Assembly: GCF_034424545.1 (NCBI RefSeq)
Contig: NZ_CP139971.1
Location: 1,798,001-1,862,000, forward strand
Origin: Trinickia caryophylli
GTDB taxonomy: Bacteria; Pseudomonadota; Gammaproteobacteria; Burkholderiales; Burkholderiaceae
DNA: 64,000 nucleotides
Direction of reading: 5' to 3'
In this document: piece by piece, positions 20,601 through 27,490 of the stretch
Numbering within the stretch: the stretch's first letter is position 1
Layout of the letters: every line of letters starts with the position of its first letter
The notes under the pieces: generated by a model
Databases searched by the model: none
Seen by the model: the letters and a program-made list of their open reading frames with translations, nothing else
What the model was told of the DNA's origin: nothing
Made by a program: the position numbers and the translations under genes

Positions 20601-21080
20601 ATGATTCGAGCCCGGCTTTGCGCGGCGCGCGCGCTGAAACCAGGGATGCTGATCGGACGTGTGATTGATGACGAGCTCGGTCACCACGCGCATGCCGCGT
20701 GCGTGCGCACCCTGGATGAAGCGGCGCACGTCGGCGAGCGTGCCGTAGTCGGGGTGCACGCCGCGATAGTCGGCGATGTCGTAGCCGTCGTCGCGGCGCG
20801 GCGACGGATAGAACGGCAGCAGCCAGATCGTGTCGACGCCGAGTTCCGCAATGTAGTCGAGCTTCGCAATGAGGCCGGGAAAGTCGCCGACGCCGTCGTT
20901 GTTCGCATCGAAGAACGACTTGACGTGTACCTGATAGATGATGGCGTCCTTGTACCAGAGCGGGTCGTCCGCGAGCGGCGAGCGTTTGGCCCGCCGCCCG
21001 GTGCGCGCGTGCATCCGCTCGGTGTCGCCGGTGTTGGCGCCGTGGGCGACCGGGTCGATATGTTGATCTTCACGCTTCAT
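17628..21080 (-). CDS. treS: Trehalose synthase fused to maltokinase
   Basis: An 1150-residue fusion. Start ATG at 21080 (MKREDQHIDPVAHGAN), overlapping the glgE stop by 11 bases. The N-terminal ~590 residues are TreS, which interconverts trehalose and maltose: WYKDAIIYQVHVKSFFDANN, GLRLDAVPYLVEREGTNNEN (nucleophile), MLLAEANQWPEDV (acid) and FLRNHDELTLEMV. The C-terminal ~460 residues are a maltokinase of the aminoglycoside-phosphotransferase fold, with HGDFHLGQ near residue 975 (catalytic Asp) and LIDFEGEPARP near 992 (metal-binding Asp). TreS-Mak fusions are known in GlgE-pathway operons and channel maltose into maltose-1-phosphate. Confidence 0.95.
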   Translation of the reverse strand: MKREDQHIDPVAHGANTGDTERMHARTGRRAKRSPLADDPLWYKDAIIYQVHVKSFFDANNDGVGDFPGLIAKLDYIAELGVDTIWLLPFYPSPRRDDGYDIADYRGVHPDYGTLADVRRFIQGAHARGMRVVTELVINHTSDQHPWFQRARRAKPGSNHRNYYVWSDTDKKYEGTRIIFIDTEPSNWTHDPVAGAYYWHRFYSHQPDLNFDNPSVTREVLQVMRFWLDMGIDGLRLDAVPYLVEREGTNNENLPETHAVLKRIRATIDAEYPNRMLLAEANQWPEDVQEYFGNEDECHMAFHFPLMPRIYMAIASEDRFPITDIMRQTPELPPSCQWAIFLRNHDELTLEMVTDSERDYLWNTYASDRRARLNLGIRRRLAPLMERDRRRIELINSLLLSMPGTPVIYYGDELGMGDNIHLGDRDGVRTPMQWSSDRNGGFSRADPEQLVLPPVMGSLYGFDAVNVEAQTRDPHSLLNWTRRMLATRRSTHTFGRGSIRFLKPSNRKILAYLRELEGHPPILCVANLSRAPQAVELDLSEFAGRVPVEMTADSIFPAIGQLTYLLTFPPYGFLWFLLCKSEDRPSWSQPGSQQLPEFVTLVIRSEQTGPTPENVRVLESEVLPSYLSRRRWFASKDQKLKAVRLAALTTIPDAGFAFTEIEADVGAHTERYVLPLAITWGTDTTVPLFMQLALARVRRGRNVGHLTDAFSLPQFAHGVLRKMREHASVPTVQKSEIRFVPTARFNELDEIGDTPEIRWIAAEQSNSSLVMGDRAVLKLVRRVVGGIHPEAEMSRYLTDVGYANTAPLYGEVVRVDPAGVPHTLALLQGFIENQGDAWNWALDYLRRVIDELALAAETEEPDQEKIEGYCGLASIIGRRLGELHAALAAPTDDPAFAPEPATPDDVRGWIDGVQSMLAGALHVLDGELAKAGEHLSPDTRALTQRLVAQRERLAAAIDAQVPHELDALRIRVHGDFHLGQVLIAQNDVFLIDFEGEPARPLDERRLKRSPLVDVAGLLRSLSYASAAAQPVLENAPAQTADRKRQLFELFRTRGEEAFLGGYREAVSKAVKPLVSPEAEAALLDLFLIEKAAYEVRYEAANRPSWLGLPVRGLALLASRLLGEPFELPENGTSGDNNGDEGGEQGTPASP

Positions 21081-24000
21081 GATGCGTCTCCGAGGCTGCG
21101 TGCCCATGCGGCGCGAGCTGTGCGCGCATGTCGCGCGGCAGCCCGGCGGCCGGCGCAATGCGCCAGATCGCGAACGGTTGCGTGTCCGGGTCGATATGTA
21201 CGTGCTGCCGTCGCCCTCGCCATTCGAAGCGCGCGCCGTTCATGAGGTCGGTCACCGCGAGCGCGTCCCAGTCGTTCATGTGCCAATGCGCGAACGTATG
21301 CCACGGCAGTTCGATATCGGCCGCTTGCGGCGAAAACGGATCGAGACTGATCGCGACGAGCACGACGTTGTCGCGCGCGGGCGTTGCCTTTTCGAAAAAG
21401 AGAATCCGGTCGTTGTGCGCGGGCAGGAACGTGAGCCCGAGATGCGTCTGCAGTGCGCGATTCGCGCGTCGAATCCGATTGAGTGCCGTCACGATGCCCA
21501 CGATGTTGCCGGGCCGGTGCCAGTCCCATGCGCGGAGCTGGTACTTCTCGGAATCGAGGTACTCCTCGCTGTTGGGCAGTGCCTTGGCCTCGCAGAGCTC
21601 GAAGCCGCTATAGACGCCCCACAGGCCCGAGAGTGTCGCCGCGAGCGCAGCGCGGATCATGAACCCGGCGCGCCCCGACGCCTGCAGATGGCGCGGATTG
21701 ATGTCGGGCGTATTGACGAAGAAGTGCGGGCGGAAGAAGTCGCGCACGTTCGTCTGCGTGAGCTCGGACAGGTACTCGGTGAAATCGCGCTTCGTCTCGC
21801 GCCACGTGAAGTAGGTGTAGGACTGCGAGAAGCCGATCTTCGCGAGCCGATACATGAGCCTGGGCCGCGTAAACGCCTCCGACAGAAAGATGACGTCGGG
21901 CCGCTCCGCGCGAATGTCTGCGATCATCCATTCCCAGAACGGCAGCGGTTTCGTGTGCGGGTTGTCGACACGGAAGATGCGCACGCCGGCATCGATCCAG
22001 AAACGTATGACATCGCGCAGCGCGAGCCACAGCGAGGGCTTCGCATCGTGCGCGTAGAACTCGGGGTTGACGATGTCCTGATACTTCTTCGGCGGATTCT
22101 CCGCATAGCGTAGCGTGCCGTCGGGCCGCCATGCGAACCAGGCGGCGTGCTCGGTGAGCCACGGGTGATCGGGCGAGCATTGAATCGCGAAATCGAGCGC
22201 GATCTCGAGGCCGTGCGCGTGCGCGGCCGCGAGCATGCGCTTGAAATCCTCGAGCGTGCCAAGTTCCGGGTGGACAGCGGTATGGCCGCCTGCTTGGCCG
22301 CCGATCGCGTAGGGGCTGCCCACATCGCCGGGCTGCGCGTTGAGCGTGTTGTTGCGGCCTTTGCGGTTCGCCTTGCCGATCGGATGGATCGGCGGGAAAT
22401 AAAGCACGTCGAAGCCCATGTCGCGGATGCGCGGCAATTGCGCGATCACGTCGTCGAATGTGCCGTGACGCGATTCGTCGCCGCTCATCGAGCGCGGAAA
22501 GATCTCGTACCAGCTCGAGAATCGCGCAGCGAGGCGCTCCGCGTCGATTCGATAAGTGATCGGGTCGCGCGAGAGGAACGGCCTGTGCCGTGCGAGCGCG
22601 ACGATCGATTCGGTCTCGCGCGCGAGCACGAGTTCCTGGCGCGCGTCGCGGCTCGCGCGCGAGAACCGCTGCGCGATGTCCTTGAGTTCGTTCACGGCGG
22701 CGCGCTGCGTTTCGTGCGCCCGGTGCTCGTGCTGAAGCGGCTGTTGCGTCCCCGTGGCGTCGGCCGTCTCGGCTTCGGCCAGCACGCGCGCGAGCAGATG
22801 GCGCGCTTCTTCCAGTTCGAGATCGACGGATTGCCCGGCGTTGAGCTTCTTGCGGATGTGATCGACGAGCGAGGCGAAATCGTCGCGCCAGGCGATGACG
22901 GTGAATTCGTGACGGCCCACACGCGTGAGTGCGATGCGTGCGCGCCAGAGATCCATCCCGGCCGGCTCGGCCGGTGTCATCGGCGTTTCGCGCCACGCGA
23001 CTTCATCGGCCGCGCGCCAGATCACGGCGGCCGCAATCTTGTCGTGGCCTTCGCCGAAGATCGCCGCACTGATCTCGACCTCCTCGCCCACGACGCGCTT
23101 GACGGCGAAGCGGCCCGCATCGACGCACGGCGATACGCTTTCGATCGCGATACGCGGTGCGGCGAGTGCCTCCGTGACGGCAGTCGTGGCGGCGCGCTTG
23201 GAGCCGTGCCGCATCGTCACGCCGGGGCAGGCGCGCGCGCGCAACGCGCGTGCTTCGCCGGGCGCGAGCGTGAAGGGTTCGAGCGGCTCGGGCGTGGTCG
23301 TGCAGGCTTCGGTCAGTGGCTTGAAGGCCGTGAAGCTGCCGGGCACGCCATCGAGGAAATGCGCGGGATCGACGAATGCGGGCGTGTTCAGGTCCGCATT
23401 GGCGAGCAGCAGCAAGGCTTCGCTCGAATCGCGCAGGTCGGGACGCTCGCCGCGCAGCATGACGGCCACATGCGCACCCGGCGCGGAGAGCGCGCGCAAC
23501 TCGCCGGTAGTCGCGAGCAGCGGCGTTTGCCGATGCAGCGCATTCGCTGCGGCGACCGTGGCGGACAGGTCGAAACGCCGGTTTTCGCACGCTCGCCGAT
23601 ACTGCTCGGCGTTGCCGGACCGGTACGAAAGCGGCTCGCCGATACCGTACTCGAAGCCCATGGGCATGAGCCATCCGGTGCCGAGCGCTACGGCCGCGTC
23701 GAGCGCGCGGCGATAGGCGCGCTCGACGATTGCCGCATCGCTCGCGGCCGTGTAGTCCGAGGCGAGGCGCGGCCCGTACGGCGACTCTGGGAAGGCGATC
23801 GGAGCGCCCACCTGCACGAGCGCCGCGTGCTCGTCCACGAGCCAGTCTTCGCGGAAGTCCCACCAGCGTACAGACGAAAAAACGCTGTCGAACTGCGCCC
23901 CGGCGAGCCGTACGAGTTCGCCGCGGGCGATGCCCGGCGTTGCGGCCAGAAAGCGCGCGTCGCGTTGGCGCTTGCGAACGGCAGCGCCGAGCTCGCGCCA

Positions 24001-24540
24001 GACGTCGATCGGAACGTGATGCGGCGAGTCGAAGCGGAACCCGGCCACGCCGGCATCGGCGAGCGCAACGAGACGCTCGCACCACCAGGCGCCGAGCCCC
24101 GCGGCGGCGCCGGGGTTGGAGAAGTCCGCGTAGGCGCAATGGTCCTCGCGCCGCGCGTGGCGCGGATCGAGCTGTGCCTCGTCGGGCTCGAATGGCCGGA
24201 ACCACTCGCGATGCTCCTGAAAGAGCGCGCTATCGGCCGCAACGCGGTCGAGCACGATGTCGACCAGCACGGCGAGCCCCTGTGTGCGGGCTTCATCCGC
24301 GAGCCGGCGCAAGGCGTCGTCGGCTGTGCCCTCGGCCTGCAGGGCGGGATGCAGCCGCGCATGATCGGCAACGAGTTGAATGTGGCCGGCGTCCCCCGGT
24401 GCGAACGGCGAGCCGATCAGAACGTGATCGAACCCGAGCGCGGCTGCCCGTTCGAAATGCGCGGGCCACGCGTGGAGCGGCCCGGTCAGGAGGGGGTGAA
24501 TGAAGTAGATCCGCGGCGCATACGTTTGACGTCGTTCCAT
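21070..24540 (-). CDS. glgE: Maltose-1-phosphate maltosyltransferase GlgE with an extra N-terminal GH13-like domain
   Basis: An 1156-residue first gene of the operon; start ATG at 24540 (MERRQTYAPRIYFIHPLL). The second half (from ~residue 460) is a full GlgE, which extends alpha-1,4-glucan using maltose-1-phosphate: RISIESVSPC-like start, SWYEIFPRSMSGDESRHGTF, FPPIHPIGKANRKGRNN, nucleophile FRVDNPHTKP near 857, acid FLSEAFTRP near 887 and NTPDINPRHLQ. The first ~460 residues resemble another GH13 barrel (HPLLTGPLHAW, VLVDIVLDRVA, GFRFDSPHHVP), but the position expected for the acid Glu reads FLAATPG, so it is probably inactive. Actinobacterial GlgE is ~670 residues and lacks this half. An in-frame start 16 codons upstream is less likely. 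Confidence 0.93.
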   Translation of the reverse strand: MERRQTYAPRIYFIHPLLTGPLHAWPAHFERAAALGFDHVLIGSPFAPGDAGHIQLVADHARLHPALQAEGTADDALRRLADEARTQGLAVLVDIVLDRVAADSALFQEHREWFRPFEPDEAQLDPRHARREDHCAYADFSNPGAAAGLGAWWCERLVALADAGVAGFRFDSPHHVPIDVWRELGAAVRKRQRDARFLAATPGIARGELVRLAGAQFDSVFSSVRWWDFREDWLVDEHAALVQVGAPIAFPESPYGPRLASDYTAASDAAIVERAYRRALDAAVALGTGWLMPMGFEYGIGEPLSYRSGNAEQYRRACENRRFDLSATVAAANALHRQTPLLATTGELRALSAPGAHVAVMLRGERPDLRDSSEALLLLANADLNTPAFVDPAHFLDGVPGSFTAFKPLTEACTTTPEPLEPFTLAPGEARALRARACPGVTMRHGSKRAATTAVTEALAAPRIAIESVSPCVDAGRFAVKRVVGEEVEISAAIFGEGHDKIAAAVIWRAADEVAWRETPMTPAEPAGMDLWRARIALTRVGRHEFTVIAWRDDFASLVDHIRKKLNAGQSVDLELEEARHLLARVLAEAETADATGTQQPLQHEHRAHETQRAAVNELKDIAQRFSRASRDARQELVLARETESIVALARHRPFLSRDPITYRIDAERLAARFSSWYEIFPRSMSGDESRHGTFDDVIAQLPRIRDMGFDVLYFPPIHPIGKANRKGRNNTLNAQPGDVGSPYAIGGQAGGHTAVHPELGTLEDFKRMLAAAHAHGLEIALDFAIQCSPDHPWLTEHAAWFAWRPDGTLRYAENPPKKYQDIVNPEFYAHDAKPSLWLALRDVIRFWIDAGVRIFRVDNPHTKPLPFWEWMIADIRAERPDVIFLSEAFTRPRLMYRLAKIGFSQSYTYFTWRETKRDFTEYLSELTQTNVRDFFRPHFFVNTPDINPRHLQASGRAGFMIRAALAATLSGLWGVYSGFELCEAKALPNSEEYLDSEKYQLRAWDWHRPGNIVGIVTALNRIRRANRALQTHLGLTFLPAHNDRILFFEKATPARDNVVLVAISLDPFSPQAADIELPWHTFAHWHMNDWDALAVTDLMNGARFEWRGRRQHVHIDPDTQPFAIWRIAPAAGLPRDMRAQLAPHGHAASETHHEA

Positions 24541-25074
24541 CGGTCGATTCCCTGGTCGTCCGGCGGTGGGGATGCGCGCGGCTCGCACGCGATCGCCCCG
24601 CCAAAGAGAGCGGCGCTTGAAAGCGTCGAGGCGCGGATCGGCGGGTGTCGGTCCAGAGCCGCGGGCGGCTTCGCGAGCGCGAGTGCAGAAGAAGCACGTT
24701 GTGTGCCGCGGCGCGTGAACGGAGCAGGCGGGGGCGGGCGCGCGGGCGCGGCATCGTCGGCGAGAACAAGTATGCGCGCCCGGTACGCGCAGCGTGAGCC
24801 ATTTGTGCGGCGTCGCCGGCCCGGGCGACCCGAGCTGTAGATATGACGGCCTTCGACCACGCGTTTTTACATCGTCGTGTCGATTTGGCCGTGTGCACCG
24901 GCTCGTTCTCGTTGCTGCCGCGCGAAGCAGGCAGGCCCGCGCGTCGAGCTTTGCAGAAGGCTTACGGTGGAGTGCGACTGGTCATGCATGCGCGGGAACG
25001 CGCTCCGCAGGCGATTGTCGAACCGCGCCGACGCAGCTATATTTCGTCGCAGTGGGCGCCGCCCGCGCATCTCG
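24541..25074. other. Intergenic region between divergent glgE and glucose dehydrogenase operons
   Basis: About 530 bases without a convincing gene; short ORFs here have no recognisable product and disagree with each other in frame. It should hold the promoter of the large glucan operon on the minus strand, but no well-formed -35/-10 pair was found. A 6-bp inverted repeat GTCGCC/GGCGAC (24822-24827 and 24834-24839) is the only clear palindrome. The stretch around 24841-24870 is locally AT-rich. Confidence 0.6.
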
Positions 25075-25181
25075 CATAATGAAAGACCGCCGGCTGGAGG
25101 GCGGCGTCAAGACCGCATTCGGGGGCGACCTCAAATGCCGGCGCAGGCCGGCAGGGTCAAGAACATGACCTTGGAGCCCAC
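25075..25181 (+). promoter_or_regulatory. Promoter and structured leader of the glucose dehydrogenase operon
   Basis: A -10-like CATAAT (25075-25080) is followed by three successive stem-loops before the Shine-Dalgarno TTGGAG (25171-25176): CCGCC/GGCGG (25087-25104), TGCCGGC/GCCGGCA with a GCAG loop (25136-25153), and GGTCA/TGACC (25155-25170). No T-run follows, so this is not a simple terminator. I do not recognise it as a known RNA class. The -35 element is not clear. Confidence 0.45.
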
Positions 25182-25745
25182 ATGACAGATGCTCGAGAAA
25201 GCCGGCGCGACCACGCTGGGCCGGCTTTCGCCCGCAGACGATTCATGCTCGGCGCATGCGCGTCGACGATGGCGGCCTCCATTGCCGCCTCGCTTGGCCT
25301 GCCGCTTGGCAGCTTTGCCGCCGCCGCGGGCTACATGCCGCCAGCCGGCGGCGGATTCGACGCGTTCGTCGCGTTGTCGCAACACCTCACCGGGCGTCCG
25401 AGCGTCGAGCCCGTGCTCGGCCGGCGCATATATGACGCGCTCGTGAAGGCCGACAGCTCCTTCGCCGATAACGTGGCCGCGCTCAACACATGGCTCAAGG
25501 CGCACGGCGGCGTGCCGAGCGATACGGTCACTGCCGCGCTCGAGGCAGAAGACGCGCGTCTCTCGAGGGCGGTCGGCCAGATCATGCGTGCTTGGTACCT
25601 GGGCCTTGTGGGCGAAGCGCCGACCGTCAAGGTGCTCGCGTACGAGCATGCGCTGATGTTCGATCCGGTGAAGGACGTGCTGACGATTCCGTCGTATTGC
25701 CGCGATGTGCCGTTTTACTGGGCGCGCAAGCCGTTGAGCGGATAA
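25182..25745 (+). CDS. Glucose/sugar dehydrogenase complex, Tat-exported small (gamma) subunit
   Basis: A 187-residue protein with a twin-arginine signal (RRRFMLGACAST followed by a hydrophobic stretch ending at FAAAAG). The mature part is mostly helical and has no cofactor motif. Start ATG at 25182 with TTGGAG 6 bases upstream. In Burkholderia cepacia FAD-dependent glucose dehydrogenase, the gamma subunit is a hitch-hiker chaperone that takes the signal-less flavoprotein through the Tat system; the order gamma-alpha-beta there is the same as here. The sugar used by this complex is not shown by the sequence. Confidence 0.85.
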   Translation: MTDARESRRDHAGPAFARRRFMLGACASTMAASIAASLGLPLGSFAAAAGYMPPAGGGFDAFVALSQHLTGRPSVEPVLGRRIYDALVKADSSFADNVAALNTWLKAHGGVPSDTVTAALEAEDARLSRAVGQIMRAWYLGLVGEAPTVKVLAYEHALMFDPVKDVLTIPSYCRDVPFYWARKPLSG

Positions 25746-25873
25746 CGGCATGACCGCCGGCTCAGGCGACGCCAACGACGTATCCCGTGGCGCGTCGGCG
25801 AGACGATATCCCGCCGGCATGCGGCCCCGAGACAACCCGCGAACGATGGATCTGGCGCAGCACTTTTTTTCAC

Positions 25874-27475
25874 ATGGCTAACAACCCTTCTGCCGACGTC
25901 GTCATAGTCGGCTCCGGCGTGGCGGGCAGTCTCGTCGCGCATCAGCTCGCGCTGGCGGGCGCCTCGGTGATCGTGCTGGAGGCCGGCCCGCGCCTCGCGC
26001 GCTGGCAGATCGTCGAAAACTTTCGGAATTCGCCGGCCAAGGCGGATTTCGCAACGCCTTATCCGTCGATGCCGTACGCGCCGCATCCGCAATACTCGCC
26101 GCCGAACGACTATCTGGTTCAGAAGGGCGACTACCCTTACGAGTCGCAGTATCTGCGGCTCGTTGGCGGGACCACCTGGCACTGGGCGGCGGCGGCCTGG
26201 CGCCTGCTGCCGTCGGACTTCAAGCTGAAGACGCAGTACGGCGTCGGCCGCGACTGGCCGTTTCCTTACGAAACACTGGAGCCTTGGTATTACGCGGCCG
26301 AGGTCCAGCTCGGCGTCTCCGGCCCGGCCCTTACGGTCGATCTCGGCTCGCCGCGCACGAAGCCCTATCCGATGCCGCAACTGCCGTTGTCCTATCTCGA
26401 CGCGCGTTTCAGCGAGGTCCTCAACGGCAACGGCTTCACGGTGGTTCCCGAGCCCGTGGCCCGCAACAGCCAGCCCTACGATGCGCGCCCGACCTGTTGC
26501 GGCAACAACAACTGCATGCCGATCTGCCCGATCGCGGCCATGTACAACGGTATCGTGCATGCCGAAAAAGCTGAGCGCGCCGGTGCTCAAATCGTGCCGC
26601 AGGCCATCGTCTATCGGATAGAGGCGGACGACAAGGGGCTCATTTCGGCCGTGCACTACAAGGACCCGTCCGGCGGCACCACGCGTGTGACGGGGAAGTT
26701 CTTCGTGCTGGCGGCCAACGGCATCGAAACGCCGAAGCTGATGCTGATGTCGGCCTCGGAGAAGTTTCCGCGCGGCATCGGCAACGGGTCGGATCAGGTC
26801 GGCCGCAACCTCATGGATCACCCGGGCACGGGCGTGAGCTTCGTGGCGAACGAGGCGCTGTGGCCGGGGCGCGGGCCGATGGAAATGACCTCGGTCGTCA
26901 ATTTCCGCGACGGCGCGTTTCGCGCCGATTACGCAGCGAAGAAACTGCATTTGTCGAATGGCGTGCCGACGATGGCGGTCACGGCCGCGCTGCTCAAGAA
27001 GGGTTTGACGGGCGCGGAGCTCGACCGGCAGATCCGCGACCGCGCCTCGCGCACGCTGACGATCAACAGTTTTCACGAGATCCTGCCGCAGCCGAAAAAC
27101 CGCATCGTGCCGTCGGCCGATCGCAGGGATGCGCTCGGCATCCCTCAACCTGAGATCTATTACTCGATCGACGATTACGTGCAACGCAGCGCGGCGCACA
27201 CGCACGAGATGTATTCGCAGATCGCGGCGCTTTTCAGCGGCACGGAAGTTACGTTCGACGACCGCTTCGCGCCGAACAACCACATCATGGGCACGACGAT
27301 CATGGGCAACGAGCCGGCCGATTCGGTCGTCGATGCGGACTGCCGCACGCACGATCACCCGAACCTCTTTCTCGCGACGAGCGGCGTGATGCCGTCGGCG
27401 GCTTCCGTAAATTGCACGCTGACGATTGCAGCGCTGGCCTTGCGGCTTGCGGACAAGCTCAAGCGCGAGCTTTGA
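25874..27475 (+). CDS. Glucose/sugar dehydrogenase catalytic (alpha) subunit, GMC flavoprotein
   Basis: A 533-residue FAD protein of the GMC family. Start ATG at 25874 (MANNPSADVVIVGSGVAGS) is chosen because the dinucleotide-binding motif normally begins within ~10 residues; an in-frame upstream start at 25787 would add 29 residues. No Shine-Dalgarno is visible, only a T7 tract (25864-25870), and there is an unusual 128-base gap after the gamma gene. Cys208, 209, 214 and 218 (CCGNNNCMPIC) match the spacing of the 3Fe-4S ligands of B. cepacia glucose dehydrogenase. The catalytic His/Asn region is NNHIMGTTIMG near the C-terminus. It lacks a signal peptide, so periplasmic export would need the gamma subunit. 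Confidence 0.9.
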   Translation: MANNPSADVVIVGSGVAGSLVAHQLALAGASVIVLEAGPRLARWQIVENFRNSPAKADFATPYPSMPYAPHPQYSPPNDYLVQKGDYPYESQYLRLVGGTTWHWAAAAWRLLPSDFKLKTQYGVGRDWPFPYETLEPWYYAAEVQLGVSGPALTVDLGSPRTKPYPMPQLPLSYLDARFSEVLNGNGFTVVPEPVARNSQPYDARPTCCGNNNCMPICPIAAMYNGIVHAEKAERAGAQIVPQAIVYRIEADDKGLISAVHYKDPSGGTTRVTGKFFVLAANGIETPKLMLMSASEKFPRGIGNGSDQVGRNLMDHPGTGVSFVANEALWPGRGPMEMTSVVNFRDGAFRADYAAKKLHLSNGVPTMAVTAALLKKGLTGAELDRQIRDRASRTLTINSFHEILPQPKNRIVPSADRRDALGIPQPEIYYSIDDYVQRSAAHTHEMYSQIAALFSGTEVTFDDRFAPNNHIMGTTIMGNEPADSVVDADCRTHDHPNLFLATSGVMPSAASVNCTLTIAALALRLADKLKREL

Positions 27476-27490
27476 CGTGGATTCGATTCG

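Noticed and set aside
17946..21245. Plus-strand 1099-codon open frame opposite treS-mak
   Set aside because: It is the antisense of a protein with complete TreS and maltokinase motifs and shows no domain of its own.
24843..25185. Short ORFs in the glgE-dehydrogenase gap as genes
   Set aside because: Overlapping frames of similar length, no ribosome-binding site, no recognisable domain, and overlap with the structured leader.
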